Below, in pieces: positions 1 through 6,176 of a stretch of DNA of 8,995 nucleotides. Under the pieces are notes generated by a model that was not told where the DNA came from, made no database searches, and saw only the letters and a list, made by a program, of their open reading frames with translations. Position numbers and translations under genes: made by a program. Location: assembly GCA_028691155.1 (NCBI GenBank), contig JAQUZV010000068.1:1-8995 (forward strand). The letters run 5' to 3'. Each line of letters begins with the position of its first letter. The first letter of the stretch is position 1. This stretch comes from Victivallales bacterium (GTDB lineage Bacteria; Verrucomicrobiota; Lentisphaeria; Victivallales; SZUA-371).

Positions 1-59
1 TTGTCTGCAACTTCCGGTCGGTTATGCGACCTGATTGACCTCAATGAGGGTTGAAAAAA

Positions 60-72
60 ACTATAATATAGT
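60..72. promoter_or_regulatory. AT-rich palindrome overlapping a TATAAT box
   Basis: ACTATA-A-TATAGT is a perfect inverted repeat (6-bp arms, 1-nt centre) containing a consensus -10 hexamer TATAAT at 62-67. The only -35-like match upstream is TTGACC at 35-40, with a 21-nt spacer that is too long for a standard sigma-70 promoter, so promoter activity here is uncertain. On the minus strand the dyad is followed by seven T residues and could also be read as a weak terminator, but no minus-strand gene ends here. An operator-type dyad over a -10 box is the simplest reading. Confidence 0.3.
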
Positions 73-73
73 C

Positions 74-168
74 GGTGTACGGCATGATTGCAATCGATTT
101 TCGGGGCCGTGACGCCGGAAAAGGAGGTCCGGCGGAAACAACCCGGCGGTTGCTTATTTGGCCTTTTT
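74..168 (+). other. Candidate structured leader or small RNA
   Basis: This gene-free stretch can fold into three consecutive hairpins: GTACGGC 77-83 with GCCGT-G-AC 106-112 (one bulge); CGCCGGA 113-119 with TCCGGCG 128-134; and CAACC 139-143 with GGTTG 148-152. A T run follows at 164-168. The loop of the second hairpin (120-127) presents AAGGAGG, a full Shine-Dalgarno sequence, with no start codon at a usable distance. The hairpins lie between the TATAAT at 62-67 and the promoter at 194-221. I do not recognise a known RNA family; 4.5S RNA was considered and does not fit. Transcription is not shown by sequence alone. Confidence 0.2.
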
Positions 169-193
169 AACGCGGAACACCGGGAATTGCCGG

Positions 194-221
194 TTGACAA
201 AAAATTGCCGCCGTGTAAAAT
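194..221 (+). promoter_or_regulatory. Sigma-70-type promoter for the YlbF-like gene
   Basis: TTGACA (194-199, perfect -35) and TAAAAT (216-221, five of six for the -10) are separated by 16 nt. A transcript would begin near 227-229, leaving a leader of about 29 nt before ATG 257. This also argues against the in-frame TTG at 233, which would lie almost at the transcript 5' end without a ribosome binding site. Confidence 0.65.
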
Positions 222-256
222 AAAACCAATAATTGAAAATTTTGGGGTATGTTCCG

Positions 257-712
257 ATGAGTAAAAAATCGATTTTTCACGACAATCAACGGCTTTACGA
301 ACTGCTGCGCGATTTTTGCGACGGTTTGGCGGAAGAGCAACGTTTTCGGGAGGCGCAGTGCTGCATCAATGAATTTTTATCCGGGGAACAGGCCCGTACT
401 CATTATGAGGCGCTGCTGGATCTGGAAGACGAACTGCATCTCAAACAGCATGACGGCGAGCTGACCGAAGCCGATCTGGAACGTTATCACCATCTCAATG
501 AAACGTTACGGGCATTGCCGGACGCCGAACGTTTTTTCCTGGCCCAGGAGGAATTGGAGGAAATCAGCAGTCAGATCGTCGATTTCATCGGACTGGCGAT
601 CGAGACCGGTCAGGTGCCGACCCCGGAGGAATTGGAAACATTGGAACATACCGGGGCGTGCGACGACGAGCACTGCGCGGTTTGTCATTCGGATTCCGAA
701 TCCGATTCCTGA
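257..712 (+). CDS. YlbF/RicF-family protein with C-terminal Cys cluster
   Basis: A 151-residue acidic, mostly alpha-helical protein resembling the YlbF/YmcA (DUF964, Com_YlbF) family. Residues 8-110 alternate charged and hydrophobic positions as expected for the helical bundle: FHDNQRLYELLRDF near the start, then FREAQ and YEALLDLEDEL. In Bacillus subtilis the homologues RicF (YlbF) and RicA (YmcA) join RicT in a complex that binds iron-sulfur clusters and promotes mRNA maturation with RNase Y. Here the C-terminus carries C135, C140 and C143 (CX4CX2C) before a Ser/Asp-rich end, a possible metal or Fe-S ligand set (inference). ATG 257 is chosen over TTG 233 because GGGG at 244-247 lies 9 nt upstream and the promoter leaves no leader for the TTG. 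No ricT-like gene is in the window. The cellular role here is not established. Confidence 0.7.
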   Translation: MSKKSIFHDNQRLYELLRDFCDGLAEEQRFREAQCCINEFLSGEQARTHYEALLDLEDELHLKQHDGELTEADLERYHHLNETLRALPDAERFFLAQEELEEISSQIVDFIGLAIETGQVPTPEELETLEHTGACDDEHCAVCHSDSESDS

Positions 713-761
713 ACCACGCGGCCACGGCGGTTCCGAGCGGATAAAAATGTGCCGTCCGGGG

Positions 762-789
762 TTGCAAAAGCATCCGGACAAGGTATATT
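762..789 (+). promoter_or_regulatory. Probable promoter of truA
   Basis: TTGCAA (762-767) and TATATT (784-789) are spaced by 16 nt and lie about 30 nt before the truA start. Matches to consensus are four of six and five of six. With no clear terminator between the upstream gene and truA, read-through from the 194-221 promoter is also possible. Confidence 0.45.
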
Positions 790-818
790 GCCCCGGCAAT
801 CATTACAGGAAGAAAGCA

Positions 819-1628
819 ATGCCGGAAGCATTAAGACCACGACATATTTTTCTGGAAATCGCCTACGACGGCACCGATTTTCACGGTTGGCAGATTCAGC
901 CCAACGCCCTGACGGTACAGGAGAAACTCCAACAGGTCGTCAGCGAGCTGTACGGCGGCCGGTATATTCATATCTACGGCAGCAGTCGTACCGACACCGG
1001 TGTGCATGCCATGGGCTTTGCCGCTCATGCCACCGTACCGGAAAGCCCTTATATTCCGTTCGAAAACCTATTCAAAGCCTTGAACCGCCGTCTTCCGGAC
1101 ACGATCAAAATTCGGCGGCTGGAGGTGGTGCCGGACGATTTCCACGCCCGCTTCGGCGCTCGGGGCAAGGCCTATACCTATGTGCTCAATCTGGGCGAAA
1201 AGACCCCGTTTCTGGCCCGTTATTCCTGGCATCTGCCCCAATGCTCCCGGCTGGATGAGGTCCGGGCGGCACTGGAGATGCTGACCGGCACCCATGATTT
1301 TTCCTCTTTTGCCGCCGAGGCCGGACGCTATGACGATCCGGTCCGCACCATTTACCGCATCGAAGCGCAGCACTTCGGTTCGCTGTTGTGCCTTACTTTC
1401 GTCGGCAACGGTTTTCTCTACAAGATGATTCGCAGTCTGATGGGCGCGATTACCGCCGTGGGTATGGGACGGCTGGAGCCGGACGACATTGCCCGGATTA
1501 TGGCGGCCAGACAGCGCACCGCTCACGTCGAGACCTGTCCGCCCCAGGGATTGTTCCTGATGAAGGTTTTTTACGATGACGCCGCGATGCACTCCTTTCA
1601 CCTCGACCGTCCGCCGATGATGTACTGA
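819..1628 (+). CDS. truA: tRNA pseudouridine(38-40) synthase TruA
   Basis: Converts uridines 38-40 in the anticodon stem-loop of many tRNAs to pseudouridine; a cytoplasmic homodimeric enzyme. The 269-residue protein has the usual family length. Visible motifs: IAYDGTDFHGWQ (14-25), the catalytic-loop signature SSRTDTGVHA (55-64) with the catalytic Asp at D59, FHARFGARGKAYTY in the second half, and FLYKMIRSLMGAITAVG near the C-terminus. The frame is open upstream to 498, but that part overlaps the YlbF-like gene in another frame and looks non-coding. ATG 819 is chosen because AGGA at 807-810 sits 8 nt upstream and family homology begins right after it. The gene converges with gluQ, with 31 nt between the stops. 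One small oddity is Ser56 where a Gly is common before the Arg-Thr-Asp. Confidence 0.96.
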   Translation: MPEALRPRHIFLEIAYDGTDFHGWQIQPNALTVQEKLQQVVSELYGGRYIHIYGSSRTDTGVHAMGFAAHATVPESPYIPFENLFKALNRRLPDTIKIRRLEVVPDDFHARFGARGKAYTYVLNLGEKTPFLARYSWHLPQCSRLDEVRAALEMLTGTHDFSSFAAEAGRYDDPVRTIYRIEAQHFGSLLCLTFVGNGFLYKMIRSLMGAITAVGMGRLEPDDIARIMAARQRTAHVETCPPQGLFLMKVFYDDAAMHSFHLDRPPMMY

Positions 1629-1659
1629 TTGGCCGATCCGGCGACGGCTTGGAACCGCT

Positions 1660-2652
1660 TCAGGTGGTCAATCCGAGATAGCGGTTCAACCGGTCATCGA
1701 TAACCAGCGGTTGCCGGGGAATGGTCGACCAGGAAAAGCGCGGCAGGAGGTCGGCGGGCGACAATGCTTCGCCGAACTCGGCCCAGCCGCAGCTCCAGGC
1801 CAGCAAACCGATAATCTTTTCCGGGGTATTGCCCCGTTGCAGCAGTTCCGATATCCGGGTGTCGCCGTGGCGTTTGGCCAGACGTTTGCCGTCCGGACCG
1901 ACGACGAGCGGGACATGAATAAAGGTCGGCACGGGGTATTCCAGCGCTTCATAAAGTAAGATCTGCCAGGCGGTGCAGGGGAGGAGGTCGTCCCCCCGGA
2001 CGATTTCGGTGATCTGCATCATGGCGTCGTCCACTACTACCGCCAACTGGTATCCGGCGCCGTCCGGGTGGCGGGCCAGAACGAAATCACCGGCGGTGCG
2101 GGCGATGTTGACGGTCTGCGGTCCGCAGCAGCCGTCGACAAAGGTAATGTCGCGGTCGGGAGCGATGAAACGCCAGGCGGGAAGTCGCCGCGGTCCGGTC
2201 ACCGCCATGGCGGCGGGAAAATCGGGGTAACGGTGACGACAGCGACCGGAATAGCGGTGATAATCTCCGGCGTGCGGTGCGCTTTGCCCGGCGGTGACGT
2301 CGCGGCGGGTACAGGTGCAGGGATAGACCAGTCCGGCGGCTCGCAGTTGGGCCAGAGCGGCGCGGTAAACGGCGATGCGGCGGCTCTGGCGGTAAGGATG
2401 ATGGGGACCGCCGCAATCGTCGCCTTCATCCCAGTCCAGGCCGAGTTGCCGCAGGTCGCGACAGGCGGCGTCGGCGGCGGCCGGTTTGACTTTGGGATGG
2501 TCCAGGTCTTCCAGGCGCATCACCAGTTTGCCGCCCCGGCTGCGGATCGACAGCCAGGCGATCAGAAAGGTTCTGGCATTGCCCAAATGCAGCGCCCCGG
2601 TCGGGCTGGGCGCCAGGCGTCCCCGCAGCGGGATGGTCGGGTCGGTTGGCAT
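1660..2652 (-). CDS. gluQ: Glutamyl-Q tRNA(Asp) synthetase
   Basis: A paralogue of the glutamyl-tRNA synthetase catalytic domain that lacks the anticodon-binding domain and attaches glutamate to queuosine at position 34 of tRNA(Asp). The protein has 330 residues, slightly above the usual roughly 300. Motifs: RLAPSPTGALHLGN (12-25) with the HIGH-type signature HLGN at 22-25; LRLED-like MRLEDLD (45-51); a zinc site C112-x-C114 ... Y134-x3-C138 characteristic of GluQ-RS; and a KMSKS-type KRLAKRHG (256-263). The short length and the CxC...YxxxC site separate it from GltX. The start is supported by AGGGAG 7 nt upstream and by TAATG, where the ATG shares its A with the stop codon of the upstream regulator, so translation is probably coupled. 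Its presence implies that the organism has queuosine-modified tRNA. Confidence 0.93.
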   Translation of the reverse strand: MPTDPTIPLRGRLAPSPTGALHLGNARTFLIAWLSIRSRGGKLVMRLEDLDHPKVKPAAADAACRDLRQLGLDWDEGDDCGGPHHPYRQSRRIAVYRAALAQLRAAGLVYPCTCTRRDVTAGQSAPHAGDYHRYSGRCRHRYPDFPAAMAVTGPRRLPAWRFIAPDRDITFVDGCCGPQTVNIARTAGDFVLARHPDGAGYQLAVVVDDAMMQITEIVRGDDLLPCTAWQILLYEALEYPVPTFIHVPLVVGPDGKRLAKRHGDTRISELLQRGNTPEKIIGLLAWSCGWAEFGEALSPADLLPRFSWSTIPRQPLVIDDRLNRYLGLTT

Positions 2653-3557
2653 TACGGTGCTCCCTGAACTGACTGTTGCGGGCCGGGGACGGGTGGGGAG
2701 CCCGGCGAAATTTTGGCATAGGTTTTACGATATTTAACCGGAGGCATGCCGAAAATGGCGGAAAAACGCCGCATGAAATGATATTGATCCGTATAGCCGA
2801 GATAAGCGGCGATTTCCGGCAGTTTCATGCGGGTGGCGCACAGCATTTCCGCCGCTTTGCTCATTTTGAGACGGTCGAAATATTGTTTCGGCCCCATGCC
2901 GGTGGCGTTGTGGAACAGGGTGCGGAGATGGTTGGTGCTGAGATTGCAGTAGTCCGCCATTTCCGCGACGGTCCACCAGTGGTGGGGCATGGCGTTGAGT
3001 TCATGCAGCAGTTGCTGCAGTTTCCGGTGCGGCGCGGAATCGTGGCGGCGGTTTTCCCGGAACAGATTGAGCAGCAGTTGCTGCAGCATTACATTGGCTT
3101 CGAATTGCGAGACCAGACTGGGGTCGCGCAGTTTGAGGATCAGCGGCAGGAGGCGGCGCTCCGTTCCGATCCGCAGTACGCCGTCGGTGATGATTCCGGC
3201 CTGGTACAACGCGTCGGCGGTGGGGCCGACAAAACTGATGGCGTCTTCGAGAAAATACCGTTCCCGGCCGCCGTATTCGTGGCGTTTGCCGGGTGAAATC
3301 AGCACGCCGTCGCCTGGTTCCAGCGGCACGGTGGTTCCGGTGTCGCCGTCATAATAGAACCCGTCGCCGTCGATCAGATGCGCCAGCCCGTAAAAGGGAA
3401 AACTGCGGGCCGGGGCGTTCGGCTTGGCTTCGCTGCGGACCCGTTCGTAATAAATTACGATCTGTAGTCCGGAGCGAATGATCTGCTTTGCCATTCCGGC
3501 CGGAATCGGCGAATAGTTGGCTTCCCCGTTGCCTTGATTGTCGGTGCGATTGGTCAT
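2652..3557 (-). CDS. AraC-family transcriptional regulator (cupin + HTH)
   Basis: A 301-residue regulator. The N-terminal half (about 30-110) looks like an AraC-type cupin sensor: FPFYGLAHLIDGDGFYYDGDTGTTVPLEPGDGVLISPGKRHEY has the PGD...SPGxxHxY pattern of these beta barrels. The C-terminal domain (about 180-280) carries the two AraC helix-turn-helices: TVAEMADYCNLSTNHLRTLF (196-215), and MKLPEIAAYLGYTDQYHFMRRFSAIFG (244-270), the latter being the strongly conserved family signature. A Pro/Gly-rich tail follows. ATG 3557 overlaps the gmhB stop as ATGA, which decides the start; an AGGA lies only 2 nt before it, so coupling to gmhB probably drives initiation. The upstream open frame to 4151 is a shadow of gmhB. 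The ligand and target are unknown; the cupin suggests a sugar or other small molecule (inference). I see no clear binding site. Confidence 0.93.
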   Translation of the reverse strand: MTNRTDNQGNGEANYSPIPAGMAKQIIRSGLQIVIYYERVRSEAKPNAPARSFPFYGLAHLIDGDGFYYDGDTGTTVPLEPGDGVLISPGKRHEYGGRERYFLEDAISFVGPTADALYQAGIITDGVLRIGTERRLLPLILKLRDPSLVSQFEANVMLQQLLLNLFRENRRHDSAPHRKLQQLLHELNAMPHHWWTVAEMADYCNLSTNHLRTLFHNATGMGPKQYFDRLKMSKAAEMLCATRMKLPEIAAYLGYTDQYHFMRRFSAIFGMPPVKYRKTYAKISPGSPPVPGPQQSVQGAP

Positions 3558-4162
3558 GATCCTGCGTTTGGGTGGTTGGTGTTGGGGGTGCCGCGGCACT
3601 TTTTCCGGAAGGGGGCGGCCAGCAGCAACGCGACGGCCGCGCGGATGTCGGCCGCTGTCGGCACGTCTTCGGTGGGGAGCTCCGCCGTGCCGCCGTGTCC
3701 GGTGCGGACCAGTACGGCGGCGGCGCAACCGGCGGCGCGTCCGGTGGCCACATCCGACAGCTTGTCGCCGATCATGAAGGAGGCGGACAGGTCGATATGG
3801 TGTTTTTGCGCCGCCTGGAGCAACATGCCGGTACCCGGTTTGCGACAGTCGCACTGTCGGGTGTAGGCGGGAATTTTCCCCTGCGGGTGGTGGGGACAGA
3901 AGAACCAGTCGTCCACCGCGGTGCCCTCCGCCGCCAGCAGGGCGTCGATGCGGGCATTGACCGCCCGGACGTCCTCTTCGCTGAAATAGCCCCGGGCTAC
4001 GCCGGACTGGTTGGAGACGACGATAACCAGATAGCCGTGTTGTTTCAACTGACGGATGGCTTCCGCCGCTCCCGTCTCCAGCTCCACCTGACTGACGTCG
4101 CGGAGATAATCCTTTTCGACGATGACCACACCGTCGCGATCCAGAAAACATGCCTTATTCAT
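3554..4162 (-). CDS. gmhB: D-glycero-D-manno-heptose-1,7-bisphosphate 7-phosphatase
   Basis: A HAD-superfamily phosphatase that removes the 7-phosphate from heptose 1,7-bisphosphate on the route to ADP-heptose for LPS core (or to heptosylated S-layer glycans in some bacteria). The 202-residue protein has the full motif set: motif I FLDRDGVV with D8 (nucleophile) and D10; motif II Ser50 in VVSNQSG; the GmhB zinc site C89-x-H91 ... C104-x-C106; motif III Lys108 in CRKPG; and motif IV GDKLSD with D133 and D137. The zinc loop distinguishes it from the histidinol-phosphatase branch, though close paralogues can differ in anomer specificity. Start ATG 4162 has AGGA 7 nt upstream. It is the first gene of a three-gene operon with the AraC regulator and gluQ, an unusual partner set because other heptose genes (gmhA, hldE/hldA, hldC) are absent here. 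Confidence 0.92.
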   Translation of the reverse strand: MNKACFLDRDGVVIVEKDYLRDVSQVELETGAAEAIRQLKQHGYLVIVVSNQSGVARGYFSEEDVRAVNARIDALLAAEGTAVDDWFFCPHHPQGKIPAYTRQCDCRKPGTGMLLQAAQKHHIDLSASFMIGDKLSDVATGRAAGCAAAVLVRTGHGGTAELPTEDVPTAADIRAAVALLLAAPFRKKCRGTPNTNHPNAGS

Positions 4163-4163
4163 T

Positions 4164-4185
4164 AATCGTTCCTAAAATCGTTCCT
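4164..4185 (-). repeat. Tandem 10-bp repeat duplicating the gmhB ribosome binding site
   Basis: Read on the minus strand, AGGAACGATT occurs twice (4185-4176 and 4173-4164) with a 2-nt spacer, a 12-nt period. The proximal copy supplies the AGGA Shine-Dalgarno used for ATG 4162; the distal copy is a second SD 12 nt farther upstream with no start codon of its own. It could be a small tandem duplication, a standby ribosome site, or a paired protein-binding site. Confidence 0.5.
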
Positions 4186-4306
4186 GATTTTTGCGGGTAT
4201 TATGTATTATGCCATGCTGTTACCCTGCTGTGGCGGTGATATTGCCATGGGCGCTTTCACTGCGGCATTGTTCAAGATATGAATATGCCCGCCGAAGGCA
4301 TTTTTT

Positions 4307-6040
4307 TCAATCGGCAATTACCGCGGGGGCGGGACCGTTTGCCGGTTTTATTTCCGGTTCCGGTGCAATTTCCACCAGGCGGCCGAGACGTTGGCCGTGA
4401 CGGGGATAAAAAAGATAGCGATGCGGCTGGTGGTCCCACGCCGTTGGTACGGCAGCGAGGATGGCGGCGGCGTTGAACGGGAATTCCGCCGCAAAATAAC
4501 GTTTCAGCTCGTGGTTGTCCCGCACCCGGTTGATAATGGCTCCGGCCGCGTCGTGAATCTCTCCCCGAACCGTTTTATGCGGGGTTAAGCCGTATTGTTC
4601 CGGCGGCAGACCGTTGACCAGCCAGACGAAGCGGACCAGTTCCGCCAGCATGTGATTTCCGGTCGCGGCGGCGAATTCAGCCAGGTTGTCCAGTCGCTTC
4701 TGCGGCGAGACCCGAATGGCGGGATTGCCGCATCGGTGCAGAAAAAGCGGAAAGTCATGGGCAAAGCCGTTCTCCCGGCGCCAGGCCCAGGCGAATAGCC
4801 GGCGCAGTTCCGGGGCATTGTAATAATGATCGATAATTTTTGACAACAGCCGGGTCCGATGCAGTTCCGTTGCCGTCATGGTGGCGGTCTGCAATACTTC
4901 GTACGGCGGTTCGGGATTCCAGACCATCCCGGCCGGAGGGCGTTTTGCCAGCGGCGTTCCCGGTAGAATTTTCAGGGTTTCCAACTGAATTTCTTCCGGC
5001 TCCAGTTCGATCAGGCGGGACAGATCGGCGATAACGTCCTTCAAGCCCTGTTCCGGCAGACCGGCGATCAGATCGGTGTGGAGTTCGAAATTGCCGCATG
5101 CGTGCAGTTGTCGCAATCCCGTTGCCGTTTTGGCCGCGGTGGCCGGACGCCGCACCGTACGCAATACGGCGTCGTTGAAGGTTTGTACTCCGGCTTCCAG
5201 GTGCAGTTGTCCCGGCGGCAATTCATGCAGCAGTTCCAGCAGTTCCGGCGTCAGCCGGGCCGGATTGATTTCCAGATGAAAACGCAGCCGGGGAAATTCT
5301 TCGCGGAACAGACGCAGCAGGGCGATGGCCCGATCCGGCGGCTCGTTGAAGGTACGGTCGAGGAGTCGGATTTCCCGCGCTCCCGCAGCGGCCAGCACGG
5401 TCAGCTCGGCCCGGACCCGGTCCAGCGGCAAATAGCGGACGCCGCGGGAACGCGAGCTGGTGCAGAACGTGCAGTTGCCGCCACAGCCGCGCGACGTTTC
5501 GAGTTGATAAAATGGTTTGCCGCGTTCGAAATACCCGGCCAGATAGGGGGAGGGGATCGGGGTGGTGTCGGGCATGGCGGCGGTACCGTGATCGTGATAA
5601 TTGCCGTCGGCGTCGAGGCGGCAGAGGCCGGGTGCGTCCGGATCGCCGGCGATGATGCGGTGAAGACTGCTTTCGTCGCCGCGTACGACGCCGGTAACGG
5701 CGGGAAAATGCCGCAGAAATGCCGCATTGTCGCCGAGAAATTCCGGTCCGCCCAGATAGATCGGCGTGGTCGGAAGCAGCGCCCGGACCCGGGCCAGCAG
5801 CCGCAGCAGAAAATCCCGGTTGAATAAATATGCGGTGCCCAGAATGACTTCCGGCTGGGCGGCAACCGCCGCCAGCGCTCCGGCCGCTTCGTCATCGTTG
5901 ATGGTGGTTTCGAGCAGTTGCCACCGGTGGTCGGGGAGAAACGGTTCATTCCAGGCGCGTACGAAACCGTAGGAGAGCATCGAGTGCGAATAGGACGAAT
6001 TGACGCCGATAAAGACGATTTTGCGCGGTGTTGTGGTCAT
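4307..6040 (-). CDS. B12-binding-type radical SAM protein (DUF4080-type)
   Basis: A 577-residue protein. Residues 1-160 look like a Rossmann-type cobalamin-binding domain (KIVFIGVNSSYSHSMLSYG at the start, IYLGGPEF near 94-101), but the classical DxHxxG histidine motif is absent, so any B12 would be bound without the usual lower ligand, as is common in this group. The radical SAM core (about 175-400) has the cluster motif RGCGGNCTFC with C186, C190 and C193 (CX3CX2C), which binds a [4Fe-4S] cluster and S-adenosylmethionine. Downstream come LHLEAGVQTFNDAVLRTVRR and DLIAGLPEQGLKD, typical of the Elp3/MiaB-like fold. The remaining C-terminal part resembles the DUF4080 extension. The substrate is unknown. 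The start has GGAGG 6 nt before ATG 6040. It is probably transcribed alone, 144 nt from gmhB downstream and divergent from metY. Oxygen-labile chemistry fits an anaerobe. Confidence 0.87.
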   Translation of the reverse strand: MTTTPRKIVFIGVNSSYSHSMLSYGFVRAWNEPFLPDHRWQLLETTINDDEAAGALAAVAAQPEVILGTAYLFNRDFLLRLLARVRALLPTTPIYLGGPEFLGDNAAFLRHFPAVTGVVRGDESSLHRIIAGDPDAPGLCRLDADGNYHDHGTAAMPDTTPIPSPYLAGYFERGKPFYQLETSRGCGGNCTFCTSSRSRGVRYLPLDRVRAELTVLAAAGAREIRLLDRTFNEPPDRAIALLRLFREEFPRLRFHLEINPARLTPELLELLHELPPGQLHLEAGVQTFNDAVLRTVRRPATAAKTATGLRQLHACGNFELHTDLIAGLPEQGLKDVIADLSRLIELEPEEIQLETLKILPGTPLAKRPPAGMVWNPEPPYEVLQTATMTATELHRTRLLSKIIDHYYNAPELRRLFAWAWRRENGFAHDFPLFLHRCGNPAIRVSPQKRLDNLAEFAAATGNHMLAELVRFVWLVNGLPPEQYGLTPHKTVRGEIHDAAGAIINRVRDNHELKRYFAAEFPFNAAAILAAVPTAWDHQPHRYLFYPRHGQRLGRLVEIAPEPEIKPANGPAPAVIAD

Positions 6041-6061
6041 GATCCTCCTCCGATCGATAGA

Positions 6062-6090
6062 AATTTATGTCCCAATGCGGGAAAAAGCAA
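6062..6090 (-). promoter_or_regulatory. Possible weak promoter of the radical SAM gene
   Basis: On the minus strand TTGCTT (6090-6085) and TAAATT (6067-6062) are 17 nt apart, with the start codon about 22 nt beyond the -10. The matches are poor (three and four of six), so this is a position-based suggestion only. Confidence 0.2.
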
Positions 6091-6101
6091 TCGCGACGTT
6101 G

Positions 6102-6138
6102 ATTTTTATGCAAATATGGATATTTTTATGGTTTGCAT
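6102..6138. promoter_or_regulatory. Inverted repeat in the divergent control region
   Basis: ATGCAAA (6108-6114) and TTTGCAT (6132-6138) form a perfect 7-bp inverted repeat with 17 nt between arms. A direct repeat ATTTTTATG (6102-6110 and 6122-6130, 20-nt period) overlaps the left arm. The element sits between the divergent radical SAM and metY genes, 39 nt before the metY start, in an AT-rich stretch that also holds weak metY promoter candidates (TTGATT 6099-6104 with TATTTT 6121-6126; TAAAAT 6147-6152). An operator controlling one or both genes is the likely reading; the regulator is unknown. Confidence 0.4.
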
Positions 6139-6176
6139 TATTATCATAAAATTCCATTGCCGGAGGATGAAATATC

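Noticed and set aside
74..168. 4.5S signal recognition particle RNA
   Set aside because: The conserved GGAAGGAAGCA-type apical loop and its flanking pairs are not present; the resemblance is limited to a GGA-containing hairpin.
84..170. 28-codon frame in the left gene-free region
   Set aside because: Only a weak GGTG upstream and a very short leader from the nearest -10 box; not supported as a gene, mentioned only with the structured region.
233..256. TTG start extending the YlbF-like protein by 8 residues
   Set aside because: No ribosome binding site, and the 194-221 promoter would start RNA only about 5 nt before it; ATG 257 fits better.
498..818. Long N-terminal extension of TruA in the same open frame
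   Set aside because: It overlaps the YlbF-like gene, is rich in Arg/Trp as expected for an off-frame translation, and TruA homology plus a good SD begin at 819.
2068..2667. 199-codon plus-strand frame inside gluQ
   Set aside because: Low-complexity Gly/Ala/Val translation opposite a well-defined GluQ-RS gene.
3558..4151. Long N-terminal extension of the AraC regulator
   Set aside because: It lies entirely over gmhB in another frame with low-complexity Arg/Gly/Pro content; the ATGA overlap at 3557 is the credible start.
4286..4307. TGCC...GGCA hairpin followed by seven T on the plus strand
   Set aside because: The stem is only 4 bp and no plus-strand gene ends there; on the minus strand, where the genes lie, there is no T tract after it.
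5078..5827. 249-codon plus-strand frame inside the radical SAM gene
   Set aside because: Shadow of the minus-strand gene, which carries the CX3CX2C motif and a good SD.
6041..6176. SAM-responsive riboswitch upstream of metY
   Set aside because: The region is AT-rich and only 136 nt long, and I could not find the conserved stems or core motifs of SAM-I or SAM-II type riboswitches; a covariance search would settle it.
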